From Acidimicrobiaceae bacterium (lineage in GTDB: Bacteria; Actinomycetota; Acidimicrobiia; Acidimicrobiales; RAAP-2): DNA of 60,587 bases. The translations under genes were made by a program, and so were the position numbers. The DNA lies in assembly GCA_027315315.1 (NCBI GenBank), contig DAHUYG010000060.1, forward strand, positions 1-60,587, in the 5' to 3' direction. Shown in pieces: positions 45,231 through 53,497 of the stretch (the first letter of the stretch is position 1; every line of letters begins with the position of its first letter). The notes below the pieces were generated by a model, which was not told the DNA's origin, made no database searches, and saw only the letters and a program-made list of their open reading frames with translations.

Positions 45231-46751
45231 CTACTTGAAAATGAGCGTGCCGTCCTCGAGATCGGCCGTCGGCAAGAGCTCCTTCTCCTGGGAGTATTCG
45301 TGGAGAAGGCGCCACGGTTCACGATCACCCTGCTTTGGCAGGAGGTGAAGCGAGCGCGCAAGGTAGCCGGGGTTGAAGTTCTCGGGATCCACCCAAGGAA
45401 TGAGAGGCATGTCGATCTCGTCATCACGCAGTGCGGGGGTCACCGACGTTGCCCCCACCTCGTCCATGTGCTCAAGCAAGTGGCAGACGAAATCGCTGAT
45501 CAGATCGGCTCGCAGTGTCCAGCTGGCGCGGAAGTAGCCGAACACGTAGGCGAGGTTCGGGACTCCGGTGAACATGATTCCGCGATACGTCACGGTGTCG
45601 GCGAAGTCCACGGGTCGGCCGTCGACCGAGAACGCGACATCGCCGAGAACGCTCATGTTGAATCCGGTCGCAGTGATGATGATGTCAGCGACGAGTTCCT
45701 CGCCCGAAGCCAGGCGGATGCCGGTTTCGGTGAAGCACTCGATCTGATCGGTGACCACGGAGGCCTTGCCCTCCCGGATGCAGCGAAACAGGTCACCCTC
45801 GGGGAGAACGGCGATCCGCTGCTGCCAGGGGCGATAGGTCGGGCTGAAGTGCCGTTCGACGTCGAACCCCTCGGGGAGGAGCGGCCGGATAGTGTCGAGG
45901 AGGAAGGCGCGCAGAAAATCTGGAGACTCGAAGGACAGCCGGGTGATCGCGTCCATGTCGTGGGTGATCTTTCGCCGGACGATCTCGTGCGTCCATTCAT
46001 CGGGGATGTCGAGCTCGCGCAGGGTGTTGGCCAGCTCGTTCACGTTCGGTCGGACGAAGTAGAAGGTGGGAGATCGCTGGAGCATCGTGACGTGCGCGGC
46101 CTCCGGGGCGATGGCCGGGATCAAGGTGGCCGCAGTCGCCCCAGAACCGATGACCACGACGCGCTTGTCGATGTAGTCGAGGTCCTCGGGCCACCGCTGG
46201 GGATGGACGACCGTGCCCTTGAAACGCTCGAATCCCTCCCACTCGGGGGTGTATCCCTCCCCGTGGCGGTAGTAGCCCTGGCACATCCAGACGAAGCCGG
46301 CCGAGATCTCGTGCTCCTGGCCGGTCGCCATGTCCTCGACGGTCACGGCCCACCGTCCGAGGTCCGAGGACCATTGGGCCTTGGTGACCCGGTGGCGGAA
46401 GTGGATGTGGCGTTCGAGATCGTTCTCCTCGAGGACCTCTGTGAGGTACTTCAAGATCTCACTCGCCGAGGCAATCGGCGCCCCGACCCACGGCTTGAAG
46501 CGGTACCCGAAGGTGAACAGGTCGCTGTCGGATCGAACACCCGGGTACCGGTGAGTCCACCAGGTGCCGCCGAAGGTCTCCTGTGCCTCAAGGACGGCGA
46601 AGCTCTTCTCGGTCTCCGTCGACAGATGGTACGCGGCCCCGATTCCCGAGATCCCCGCTCCGACAATCAGGACGTCGACCACCCGTGGAAGCGCCCTGGG
46701 GGCGCCATCAAGGGGTGATGTCTTTGGGAGTGCCGCCACGCTCTCGGGCAT
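45231..46751 (-). CDS. Flavin-dependent monooxygenase, Baeyer-Villiger type (EthA-like)
   Basis: The 506-aa protein has the FAD dinucleotide motif VLIVGAGISGIGAAYHL (residues 27-43), GGTWWTHRYPG, the BVMO fingerprint FKGTVVHPQRWP (177-188, F-x-G-x3-H-x3-W-P), and the NADPH motif VVIGSGATAATLIPAI (~199-214). Such enzymes insert oxygen next to carbonyls or oxidise sulfur/nitrogen; EthA-type members activate thioamides. ATG 46751 is chosen because GGAAGGAGGG lies just upstream. Confidence 0.94.
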   Translation of the reverse strand: MPESVAALPKTSPLDGAPRALPRVVDVLIVGAGISGIGAAYHLSTETEKSFAVLEAQETFGGTWWTHRYPGVRSDSDLFTFGYRFKPWVGAPIASASEILKYLTEVLEENDLERHIHFRHRVTKAQWSSDLGRWAVTVEDMATGQEHEISAGFVWMCQGYYRHGEGYTPEWEGFERFKGTVVHPQRWPEDLDYIDKRVVVIGSGATAATLIPAIAPEAAHVTMLQRSPTFYFVRPNVNELANTLRELDIPDEWTHEIVRRKITHDMDAITRLSFESPDFLRAFLLDTIRPLLPEGFDVERHFSPTYRPWQQRIAVLPEGDLFRCIREGKASVVTDQIECFTETGIRLASGEELVADIIITATGFNMSVLGDVAFSVDGRPVDFADTVTYRGIMFTGVPNLAYVFGYFRASWTLRADLISDFVCHLLEHMDEVGATSVTPALRDDEIDMPLIPWVDPENFNPGYLARSLHLLPKQGDREPWRLLHEYSQEKELLPTADLEDGTLIFK

Positions 46752-46958
46752 CCGCCCTCCTTCCGGGGTACGACTGGCTGCGACCTCGTGCCTCCAAGAC
46801 GATAGTCCGGGGCTGAAAAGAGTGACCCAAACCGGGGTCGGATGGAATGGGGCCACGGTCTCGCCCTCGGGATCGATCAAGACATGCGGGCTGCGTGTGA
46901 AGGCAACCGCGAGCAGGGCATCGGGACGCTCGCATATGGTCGCGGCCGACGCGGAACC

Positions 46959-47300
46959 TCATCCACCCAGCGCCTTGCGGAGCATCGCAAGACGCGCCGG
47001 GTTGGCCCTCCACCACATCCAGCGACCACGCCGCTCGCCGGAAATGAGGCCGGCATCGGCCAGGACCTTCGTGTGATGCGACACCGTCGGTTGGCTCTTT
47101 TCGAGCGGTCCCTCTAGCTCGCACGAGCACACCTCAGAACCCGAAGCGACGAGTGAGAGCAGCCGAAGCCTCACCGGATCGGCAAGTGCCGCGATCACGC
47201 GAGCCAGCTCGATTGCCTCGGCCTCCGAGAGCGGTGCCTCGGTCAGCGGAGAGCAGCAGGCGACCGGGTCGACTTCGAGGGTCTTGGCTTTCGGGTTCAT
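46959..47300 (-). CDS. arsR: ArsR/SmtB-family arsenic-responsive repressor
   Basis: The 113-aa winged-helix repressor has an N-terminal vicinal pair C15-C16 (VACCSPL), a second pair C58/C60 at the start of the recognition region (SEVCSCELEG, the ELCVCDL-type site), and SQPTVSHHTKVLADAGLI as recognition helix. Four thiols suit As(III) or a similar soft metal. ATG 47300 has GAGGTG upstream. It is divergent from ArsI/CadI across a 91-bp operator region. Confidence 0.93.
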   Translation of the reverse strand: MNPKAKTLEVDPVACCSPLTEAPLSEAEAIELARVIAALADPVRLRLLSLVASGSEVCSCELEGPLEKSQPTVSHHTKVLADAGLISGERRGRWMWWRANPARLAMLRKALGG

Positions 47301-47322
47301 CTGAGCACCTCGGGAACAACAT

Positions 47323-47352
47323 ATTGACAAGCTTCAATGTATACGCCACGAT
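47323..47352 (+). promoter_or_regulatory. arsI promoter overlapped by an ArsR operator
   Basis: An inverted repeat ATTGA-CAAGCT-TCAAT (47323-47338) overlaps a -35 like TTGACA (47324-47329), with CACGAT (47347-47352) 17 nt downstream as a weak -10. A partial second copy, CATATCGACAGG near 47355, echoes CATATTGACAAG in the first. Repressor binding here would block arsI and probably arsR. Confidence 0.65.
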
Positions 47353-47391
47353 CTCATATCGACAGGTATAAATCTTACCGGAGGACGCAGA

Positions 47392-47859
47392 ATGCCCCGT
47401 GTGCAGCTGGCGCTGAACGTCGAACACCTGGAGGAGGCCATTGCGTTCTACTCCAAGCTGTTCGCCACCCCACCAGCCAAGGTTCGACCCCTGTACGCCA
47501 ACTTCGCAGTCGCCGAGCCCCCGCTGAAACTGGTGCTGATCGAGGATCCGACCCAGGCGCCCGGATCGCTCAACCATCTCGGCATCGAGGTCGAGCATCC
47601 CGAACAGGTCGTCGAAGCCAAGGAACGCCTCGATCTCGCCGGTCTCAGCACCACGATGGAGAACCGGGTGGCCTGCTGTTACGCAGTGCAGGACAAGGTT
47701 TGGGTCAGTGGGCCCGGAGCTGAGCCGTGGGAGATCTACGCGGTTCTCGATGACGCCGAACTCGGACCCGAGGCGGCCTCCTCAGGCGAACCCACGAGCC
47801 AGGCGTGCTGTGCCGGACGACCCGATCTGGCGGCCGCTCGACCCTCGAGCGAGTGTTGA
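47392..47859 (+). CDS. arsI: ArsI/CadI-family metalloenzyme (candidate C-As lyase)
   Basis: The 155-aa vicinal-oxygen-chelate protein reads MPRVQLALNVEHLEEAI, YANFAVAEPPLKLVLIE, LNHLGIEVEH, then the vicinal pair C95-C96 in VACCYAVQDKVWV and PWEIYAVL. Q5, H62 and E114 align with the metal ligands of the family, and a second pair CC occurs near the C-terminus (SQACCAG). ArsI cleaves methyl- or aryl-arsenic(III) bonds; CadI is the cadmium-inducible relative, so either label is possible. CGGAGGA precedes ATG 47392. Confidence 0.88.
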   Translation: MPRVQLALNVEHLEEAIAFYSKLFATPPAKVRPLYANFAVAEPPLKLVLIEDPTQAPGSLNHLGIEVEHPEQVVEAKERLDLAGLSTTMENRVACCYAVQDKVWVSGPGAEPWEIYAVLDDAELGPEAASSGEPTSQACCAGRPDLAAARPSSEC

Positions 47860-47877
47860 GCGTCCGGGAAGATCCCC

Positions 47878-48639
47878 GTGGGTGAGCGCCCGCTCTGGCG
47901 CAGGCTCCTTGCCGAGCTTCTCGGAAGTGCCTTCCTGGCCGGCATCGTCATCGGTTCGGGCATCGCGGCCCAACGACTGTCCCCGGGCAACCTCGGCATC
48001 GAACTCCTCGAGAACGCAGCTGTCACCGCAGCCGGGCTGTTCGCCGTCATCTTGATGTTCGGCCCAGTTTCGGGCGGTCATTTCAACCCGGTGGTTTCCT
48101 TTGTCGACGCCGCGTTCGGCGGGATCTCGTGGAGGGATGCTTCTGCATACCTCCCAGCTCAGGTCGCAGGGTGCACGCTCGGAGCCGCCATGGCCAACAC
48201 CATGTTCGGGCTGACAGCGTTCAACCTCTCGACCAAGCATCGGGCGTCGGGGCCCCACTTTCTCTCGGAGGCAATCGCGACGCTCGGTCTGCTGCTCGTG
48301 ATCTTCTCGCTCGCTCGTTCCGGGCGTGCCCGAATGGCACCAGCCGCCGTCGGTGCCTATATCGGGGCGGCCTACTGGTTCACGTCGTCGACCTCGTTCG
48401 CCAACCCCGCGATCTGCGTGGGGCGCATGTTCTCAAACACCTTCGCCGGGATCGCTCCGAGTTCGGTACCGGTATTTGTGGCAGCCGAAGTGCTCGGGGC
48501 GCTGGCCGCCCTGGGTTTGATCAAGCTCCTCTATCCGAATATCGGGAGCGAAGACGCCTCCGAGATCGTCGTCCCTCACCGCGACGTTCCTCAATCGACC
48601 GGCGACCTCCGGGGCGCCTCCACGACCGGAGCACACTAG
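47878..48639 (+). CDS. MIP-family channel, arsenic-associated aquaglyceroporin (AqpS-like)
   Basis: The 253-aa six-helix channel has two half-membrane loops: SGGHFNPVVSF (NPV in place of NPA) and FANPAICVGRMF (NPA plus pore Arg). The NPV variant and the place between ArsI and ArsC match AqpS-type channels, which let arsenite leave the cell down its gradient after arsenate reduction. GTG 47878 starts 18 nt after ArsI. No Acr3 or ArsB pump is in the window. Confidence 0.88.
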   Translation: MGERPLWRRLLAELLGSAFLAGIVIGSGIAAQRLSPGNLGIELLENAAVTAAGLFAVILMFGPVSGGHFNPVVSFVDAAFGGISWRDASAYLPAQVAGCTLGAAMANTMFGLTAFNLSTKHRASGPHFLSEAIATLGLLLVIFSLARSGRARMAPAAVGAYIGAAYWFTSSTSFANPAICVGRMFSNTFAGIAPSSVPVFVAAEVLGALAALGLIKLLYPNIGSEDASEIVVPHRDVPQSTGDLRGASTTGAH

Positions 48640-48646
48640 GAGAACC

Positions 48647-49057
48647 GTGACCAGACCCGTCGTCCTCTTCCTCTGTACCCACAATGCCGGGCGCAGTCTT
48701 GCCGCCAGGGTGTTGCTCGAGCACTACTCGGCGGGCAGCATCGACGTCCGATCGGCGGGTTCGGAACCGGCCCGAGACCTAAACCCCTCCGTCGTGGCCG
48801 CCCTGCGAGAGCGTGGGATCGACCCTGTCGGCGAGCATCCGAAGAGGCTCACGGTCGAGGACGGGCTCGCCGCCGACGTCATCGTCACGATGGGATGCGG
48901 CGATACCTGCCCGCTCTATCCGGGCAAGCGCTATGTCGATTGGGAGCTCCCAGATCCCGCTGGGCAGCCCCTCGATGTCGTACGTCCCATCGTCGAGGAG
49001 ATCGACCGCCGGGTCCGAGGCCTGCTCCACGAGCTCACGGCTGCGTCGGCCGAGTAG
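48647..49057 (+). CDS. arsC: Arsenate reductase, low-molecular-weight phosphatase type
   Basis: The 136-aa enzyme has the P-loop C10-x5-R-S (CTHNAGRS), the pair C84/C88 (MGCGDTCP) and the acid Asp in ELPDPAG. These are the three redox cysteines and the Asp of the thioredoxin- or mycoredoxin-linked ArsC family, which reduces arsenate to arsenite. TAGGAGA precedes GTG 48647, 7 nt after the channel stop. In a mycothiol-using host the electron donor may be mycothiol/mycoredoxin. Confidence 0.93.
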   Translation: MTRPVVLFLCTHNAGRSLAARVLLEHYSAGSIDVRSAGSEPARDLNPSVVAALRERGIDPVGEHPKRLTVEDGLAADVIVTMGCGDTCPLYPGKRYVDWELPDPAGQPLDVVRPIVEEIDRRVRGLLHELTAASAE

Positions 49058-49108
49058 CCGAGACACCCACAGAGACGGGCTCGCCTCGATGCGCCCGCCG
49101 GGAGTGCC

Positions 49109-50488
49109 TCAGCCACGGGCACACGACGCTCCCACGGCGCGATCTGCGCTTGCCCAGCCACGAACCTCCCCTTCGGGCCAGTAGTCGCCGGTCGCCGGAT
49201 CTTGCGTGTAAGCGACCGGGGCGTGCTCCTTGGACGCGATGGCGGCGACCGCGACGAGGAGACGGTCGACGTCCTCGACGGTGGTGTTGATGCCGCAACT
49301 TGCTCGCACGGCGCCCGGCACGTTCCTCCGGTCTCCAGCGAGGACGGCACCGCGATAGTCCGCGATCTCGGTTGGGGTCAGGTCCAAGAGCCGCATGAGA
49401 TACGGGTGTGCGCAGAAGCAACCATGACGGACTCCGATCCCGTATTCGGCGCTGAGCCGGGCTGCGACAAGCGCGTGCGAAATCCCTTCCACCGTGAAGG
49501 TCGCGAGCGGCAGGGTTTGCACGTCCGGCGCCGGACCGAGCAGCCGCACTCCGTCGATCGCCGAAAGGCCGCGTCGAAGGCGGTCCGCGAGCATCCGGTC
49601 GTGGGCGGCGATCGCCGGCCATCCGATCCTCTCCAACTCGGCGATCGCCGAATGGAGGGCGACCGCGCCGAGGACGTTCGGGGATCCCGCCTCCTCGCGT
49701 TCGGGAGGGTCGGTCCAGGCGACCTCGTCGAGGTCGACCAGGTCGACTGCGCCACCCCCCGCCAGGAAGGGGTCTCCGTCTGAGAAGGTGGAACGAGGGC
49801 CGACCAAGATGCCCGAGCCGAAGGGTGCGTACATCTTGTGCCCGCTCCAAGCGGTGTAGTCGGCCGAGCCTGGAAGTGGGGCGTGTGCTGCCAGCTGCGC
49901 ACCGTCGACAAAGACCTCGATGCCGCGCTCGTGGGCGGCGGCGATCACCTGATCGATCGGCGGCAACCACCCCGACACGTTCGAGGCGCCCGTGATCGCG
50001 AGCAGGCGGGGAGCCGGCCCGGCGTCCAGCGCGTCCACGACGGCACCGAGTTCGAAGACGCCGTCGGGCCCACACTCGACGAACCTCCTCTCGCAGAGTC
50101 GGGCCCAGGGAAGCAGGTTCGCGTGGTGCTCGACGACGGTCGTCACGATCACGTCGTCTGGTCGCAGTCGAAGCCGATAGGCAAGATGATTGATGGCTTC
50201 CGTCGTGTTGCGGCAGATGATCGCCAGGTCACCCCCGTCGACGGGTCGTCCGGCAAAACCCAGGGCGGCGACCCGGGCCTGCTCGTAGGCGGCCGTCGCC
50301 TGCCGGGACTTGTAGCCCGCCCCGCGGTGCACGCTCGAGTACCAGGGAAGGAACTCGTGCACGCTCCGAGCGACGCTCGGGAGGGCATTGGTCGACGCCG
50401 CCGCATCGAGATTCAGATACGGGCGCTCCACGCCGTCCACACAGGGGACGCTGAGTCCGTCGCCGACCAACGGCACGGGCGGCCCCAC
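49109..50488 (-). CDS. Cysteine desulfurase-like class V aminotransferase
   Basis: This ~459-aa PLP enzyme contains LNLDAAASTNALP, FLPWYSSVHRGAGYKS, TTEAINHLAYRL, VEHHANLLPW, VDGAQLAAHAPL, the PLP-lysine site WSGHKMYAPFGSG and the catalytic-type Cys in VRHGCFCAHPY. It looks like SufS/CsdA-type desulfurases that mobilise sulfur as an enzyme persulfide. The start is uncertain: GTG 50488, GTG 50476 or ATG 50623 are all in frame. Its promoter region faces the CstR-like operator at 50836, suggesting persulfide-controlled expression. Confidence 0.85.
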   Translation of the reverse strand: MGPPVPLVGDGLSVPCVDGVERPYLNLDAAASTNALPSVARSVHEFLPWYSSVHRGAGYKSRQATAAYEQARVAALGFAGRPVDGGDLAIICRNTTEAINHLAYRLRLRPDDVIVTTVVEHHANLLPWARLCERRFVECGPDGVFELGAVVDALDAGPAPRLLAITGASNVSGWLPPIDQVIAAAHERGIEVFVDGAQLAAHAPLPGSADYTAWSGHKMYAPFGSGILVGPRSTFSDGDPFLAGGGAVDLVDLDEVAWTDPPEREEAGSPNVLGAVALHSAIAELERIGWPAIAAHDRMLADRLRRGLSAIDGVRLLGPAPDVQTLPLATFTVEGISHALVAARLSAEYGIGVRHGCFCAHPYLMRLLDLTPTEIADYRGAVLAGDRRNVPGAVRASCGINTTVEDVDRLLVAVAAIASKEHAPVAYTQDPATGDYWPEGEVRGWASADRAVGASCARG

Positions 50489-50835
50489 GGGGGCCGGGAC
50501 GGATTGCGTTCGATTAGGACTCGATGACCCAGCCGTGGCCGATCCTCCTCGCCGCTCCCAGCGTCCGCCTGCTCGACTCGGCGCCGGGCTCCTGCCCTTC
50601 ACGGCCCGTCGCTCGTCGAGCATCCCGCTCGACGCTCATGATGGCGGCCTCAGGCATATCTCGTCATCTCGTTCCGAGGCGACGGCGGCCAAAGCGCCGG
50701 GCCGTCGACCGAGCACCGTCGCCCCGACAGCTGCATCGGTCGGACATGGGGACGTGTCCGAGCACCTCTTCGATATGGGCCCCGCATCCATCCCAACTCG
50801 GTCGGCCACACGTCTCGCAGATCACCGCCACGCAC

Positions 50836-50851
50836 ATACCCCCTAGGGTAT
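50836..50851. promoter_or_regulatory. CsoR/CstR-type operator 1
   Basis: ATACCCCCTAGGGTAT, a 6-4-6 palindrome, sits 52 nt before the regulator start. It matches the TACCC...GGGTA layout of CsoR/CstR-family operators. A second, longer copy precedes the thioredoxin operon at 53355. It lies between the regulator and the divergent desulfurase gene and could control both. Confidence 0.75.
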
Positions 50852-50903
50852 CATCGGGTTGCTTGTCGGGCTGTGCGGCCCGCACGACAAGAGGAGCGCC
50901 ACG

Positions 50904-51173
50904 ATGGAGATGTCCGGGGATGTAGTCGAAGACGTGCGTCGGCGGCTGCATCGGGTTGTCGGCCAGGTCCAGGCGGTCGAGCGCATGCTCGACGACGGCA
51001 GGGAGTGCCGCGACGTGGTCACGCAGATCTCTGCTGCCACAAAGGCGCTCGAACAGGCAGGCTTCCGTCTGGTCGCCGCCGGTCTCACCTACTGCGTGGA
51101 ACACCCCGAAGCCGCAGCCGCCGAGGGCTACCCCCTCGAAGAGATCCAGCGGATGTTCATGAAGCTGGCGTGA
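50904..51173 (+). CDS. CsoR-family repressor, CstR-like (persulfide/sulfur sensing)
   Basis: The 89-aa all-helical repressor has the family pattern RRLHRVVGQVQAVERMLDDG and C35 in RECRDVVTQ. C64 lies in LTYCVEHPE. The copper-binding His four residues before the second Cys is Gly60, so the Cu(I) site is incomplete. A two-Cys, no-His arrangement is that of CstR, which senses per- and polysulfides. GAGGAG precedes ATG 50904. Its 3' end overlaps the convergent PIG-L/methyltransferase gene by 17 nt. Confidence 0.88.
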   Translation: MEMSGDVVEDVRRRLHRVVGQVQAVERMLDDGRECRDVVTQISAATKALEQAGFRLVAAGLTYCVEHPEAAAAEGYPLEEIQRMFMKLA

Positions 51174-52512
51174 CCGCTTCTGCCCGTCGGGCCCACAAGA
51201 ACACGTCGGTGCCCGGCTCCTCCACGTCGCTCTTCCCCTGACGCAGCTCGAGCGCGATCACGTCTACCCCCGGCACGGAGCGCAAGTCGTCCTCCGTGTA
51301 GAGCCGGTCGGGGAAGGGCGGTCCGACCACACCGAGCGACGACAGGTGGTGGCCGACCACGAAGAGGTGGCCGCCCGGCGCGAGACAGTCCGCCGCTGCA
51401 CCGAGCATCTCGGCCCGGACGGCGCTCTCGGGGTGGAGGTAGGCGAGGACCACCAGATCGAAGCCCGCTCCGGCGAGCCGGACCTGCTCGGCATACGAAC
51501 ACAGATCGGCGACCACCGTCTCGATGGTCAGACCCTCCTCCGAGGCGGCCTCCGAGAGCCGATCGAGAGCAACCCGGGAAGCATCGACCGCGACCACCCT
51601 CCAGCCTCGCCGCGCCAGCCATAGGCTGTTGCGTCCCTCGCCGGCGCCGAGGTCGACGGCCCTCTCGGGGGTGAGCGGTCCGGCAAGGTCGACTAATGTC
51701 TCGTTCGGGCCGGCGCGAAAGACATGTGGCGCAGACGCATAGCGCCGGTCCCACTCCTCGCCGATCGACTGAATATGGTCGGTTGACATCGGCGCCAAGT
51801 CTGCTCCATTGGGCAACGCCCGTCGATCGTCTGCTCGGGGCGCCCTGAGCCAGCGAAGCGACTCCTTGTCGCCGAGGAGTTCGAGGCGGCGCCAGAGCAC
51901 GGCGTTGCCCTCCGATTGACTCGCGTGGCAGTCGATCGCCCGCCGCTGGGCGGCGCGGTCGACCCCGATGACAAGGTCGATGTCGGCATCCTCCCGGCCA
52001 ACGAAGCTCGTGTCGAACTCGAAGTTCAGGGCCTCGGCCACCTCCGAGGAGAGACTCCAGGCCAGGACCGGCAGATCTGCGACGCCGGCGAGCGCTGCCT
52101 CGGTCGCCCGATGATGATCGGGGTGCCCGGTCACGCCGTCCTCGTCGAACACGACCAACAGGTCGGCACCGACCTCGGAGACCATGGCGGCGACCTCGGC
52201 ACCGAGCTGCCCTAAGGACTGTTGCGAGAGCCCCCCGTCGCGGTGCTCCAACAGCTTCACGCGCTCGAAGCCGAGCACTTCCGCGGCCTTGAGCAGCTCC
52301 TCATGGCGGATCTGCGCCAACGGCCGGTCGGTGCTGCCGAGCGACGAGGCCTCGCCACGGGTGAAGCAAAGCGTGGCCACCTTCGCCCCCGCTGTGGTGA
52401 ACCTCTCCAGCACGGCCCCGAGGCCGAAGGTCTCATCGTCGGGGTGGGCAACGATTGCCAGCACGGAGGATGCCGCAGGGAGGGTGTCCCAAGAACCTGC
52501 TTCCTTCGTCAT
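51157..52512 (-). CDS. PIG-L deacetylase fused to a SAM methyltransferase
   Basis: Two domains make up this 451-aa protein. Residues ~10-230 form a PIG-L/LmbE deacetylase (VLAIVAHPDDETFG with the zinc ligands HPDD, and TGHPDHHRATE). Residues ~245-445 form a class I methyltransferase (AVDLGAGEGRNSLWLA, VVAVDASRVALDRL, LVVLAYLHPE). PIG-L enzymes deacetylate N-acetylglucosaminyl compounds, as MshB and BshB do in mycothiol and bacillithiol synthesis. A joined methyltransferase suggests N- or S-methylation of the product. ATG 52512 overlaps the DUF302 stop. Confidence 0.87.
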   Translation of the reverse strand: MTKEAGSWDTLPAASSVLAIVAHPDDETFGLGAVLERFTTAGAKVATLCFTRGEASSLGSTDRPLAQIRHEELLKAAEVLGFERVKLLEHRDGGLSQQSLGQLGAEVAAMVSEVGADLLVVFDEDGVTGHPDHHRATEAALAGVADLPVLAWSLSSEVAEALNFEFDTSFVGREDADIDLVIGVDRAAQRRAIDCHASQSEGNAVLWRRLELLGDKESLRWLRAPRADDRRALPNGADLAPMSTDHIQSIGEEWDRRYASAPHVFRAGPNETLVDLAGPLTPERAVDLGAGEGRNSLWLARRGWRVVAVDASRVALDRLSEAASEEGLTIETVVADLCSYAEQVRLAGAGFDLVVLAYLHPESAVRAEMLGAAADCLAPGGHLFVVGHHLSSLGVVGPPFPDRLYTEDDLRSVPGVDVIALELRQGKSDVEEPGTDVFLWARRAEAVTPAS

Positions 52513-52910
52513 CGGCCACCCAAGCGGTCGATCGCTCGACGGAGCGCCTCGGCAGCCTCGCTGGCAAGTTCCTCCATACCGCTCGGCACCGAGGCTTTGC
52601 CGAACGACACGATGGTCCGAGGATCGGCAACCGAGACCTGGGTGTGCCCCGCTTCGACCTCCTCGAGGACGACGTTGCACGGCAACAGCAACGCCAACGA
52701 CGGGTCCACGCTCAGGGCTCGATGGGCGAACGAGGGGTTGCAAGCACCCAGGATCTTGAGCGGCGAACGGCGGACGCCGAGCTTGGACTCCAAGGTGCGG
52801 GCGACATCGATCTCGGTCAGGACTCCGAACCCCTCGTCGGCGAGCGCCTTGCGTATCGCCGACTCCACGTCGTCGATGGGCTCGTCGACCGTCGTCTTCA
52901 AGGCTTCCAT
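52509..52910 (-). CDS. DUF302-family protein
   Basis: The 133-aa protein has the DUF302 pattern: VDEPIDDVESAIRKALADEGFGVLTEIDV, LKILGACNPSFAHRAL and LLLPCNVVLEE, with conserved C and N residues. The biochemical role is unknown, but the family is often found beside sulfur-, thiol- and metal-responsive genes. It is the middle gene of the thioredoxin, DUF302, PIG-L/methyltransferase operon (34-nt gap behind thioredoxin; 4-nt overlap ahead). Confidence 0.88.
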   Translation of the reverse strand: MEALKTTVDEPIDDVESAIRKALADEGFGVLTEIDVARTLESKLGVRRSPLKILGACNPSFAHRALSVDPSLALLLPCNVVLEEVEAGHTQVSVADPRTIVSFGKASVPSGMEELASEAAEALRRAIDRLGGR

Positions 52911-52944
52911 CTTTATCCTCCTGGTGCGAGTGGTTCGGCCGTGA

Positions 52945-53316
52945 TCACGAAGCGGTGGACCGCTCCTTCTCGACGACGCGGCGGACGTCGTCCATGTCGA
53001 GGGCCTTGATCTTGCCGATCAGATCCTCCAAGGCTGCGGCAGGCAGAGCCCCCGGCTGAGCGAACAGGAGGACGTTGTCCCGGAAGGCCATCAGGGTCGG
53101 GATCGACATGATCCCGAACCGAGCCGCCAGCTCCTGTTCGGCCTCCGTGTCGACCTTCGCGAACACGATGTCGTCGTGGACCTCGGACGCGGACTCATAG
53201 GTCGGGGCGAACATGCGGCATGGACCGCACCAGCCCGCCCAAAAGTCGACGAGCACCACCTCGTTGGAGGTGACGGTCTCATCGAAGTTGTTTCTGTCCA
53301 GAGCCACCGTTGCCAC
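52945..53316 (-). CDS. Thioredoxin
   Basis: The 123-aa thioredoxin has the active site WAGWCGPCRMFAP (C30, C33), the buried cis-Pro in MSIPTLMAF, and a short extra C-terminal helix. It reduces disulfides and can release sulfur from persulfides. GAGGAGGGA lies upstream of GTG 53316. The palindrome at 53355-53372 sits in its promoter, marking the operon as a target of the CstR-like repressor. Confidence 0.94.
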   Translation of the reverse strand: MATVALDRNNFDETVTSNEVVLVDFWAGWCGPCRMFAPTYESASEVHDDIVFAKVDTEAEQELAARFGIMSIPTLMAFRDNVLLFAQPGALPAAALEDLIGKIKALDMDDVRRVVEKERSTAS

Positions 53317-53354
53317 GCGGGTCCCTCCTCGTTCGGGTCATCCTGTACAACCCG

Positions 53355-53372
53355 AATACCCCAGGGGGTATT
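53355..53372. promoter_or_regulatory. CsoR/CstR-type operator 2
   Basis: AATACCCC-AG-GGGGTATT is a perfect 8-2-8 palindrome ending 38 nt before the thioredoxin start on the minus strand. It shares ATACCC/GGGTAT arms with operator 1 at 50836. Confidence 0.8.
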
Positions 53373-53497
53373 CCCCGGCGCTCTCGGTCTGGCCAGGATT
53401 GAGGCTCGATGGCCCGGGTGCCTTCGCCGTCCGGCCTGGCTGGCCGCTCCTCGTGGCGGACAGCGACCCGCTGTCGGGCTCCGCTCGTCGCACTTGG

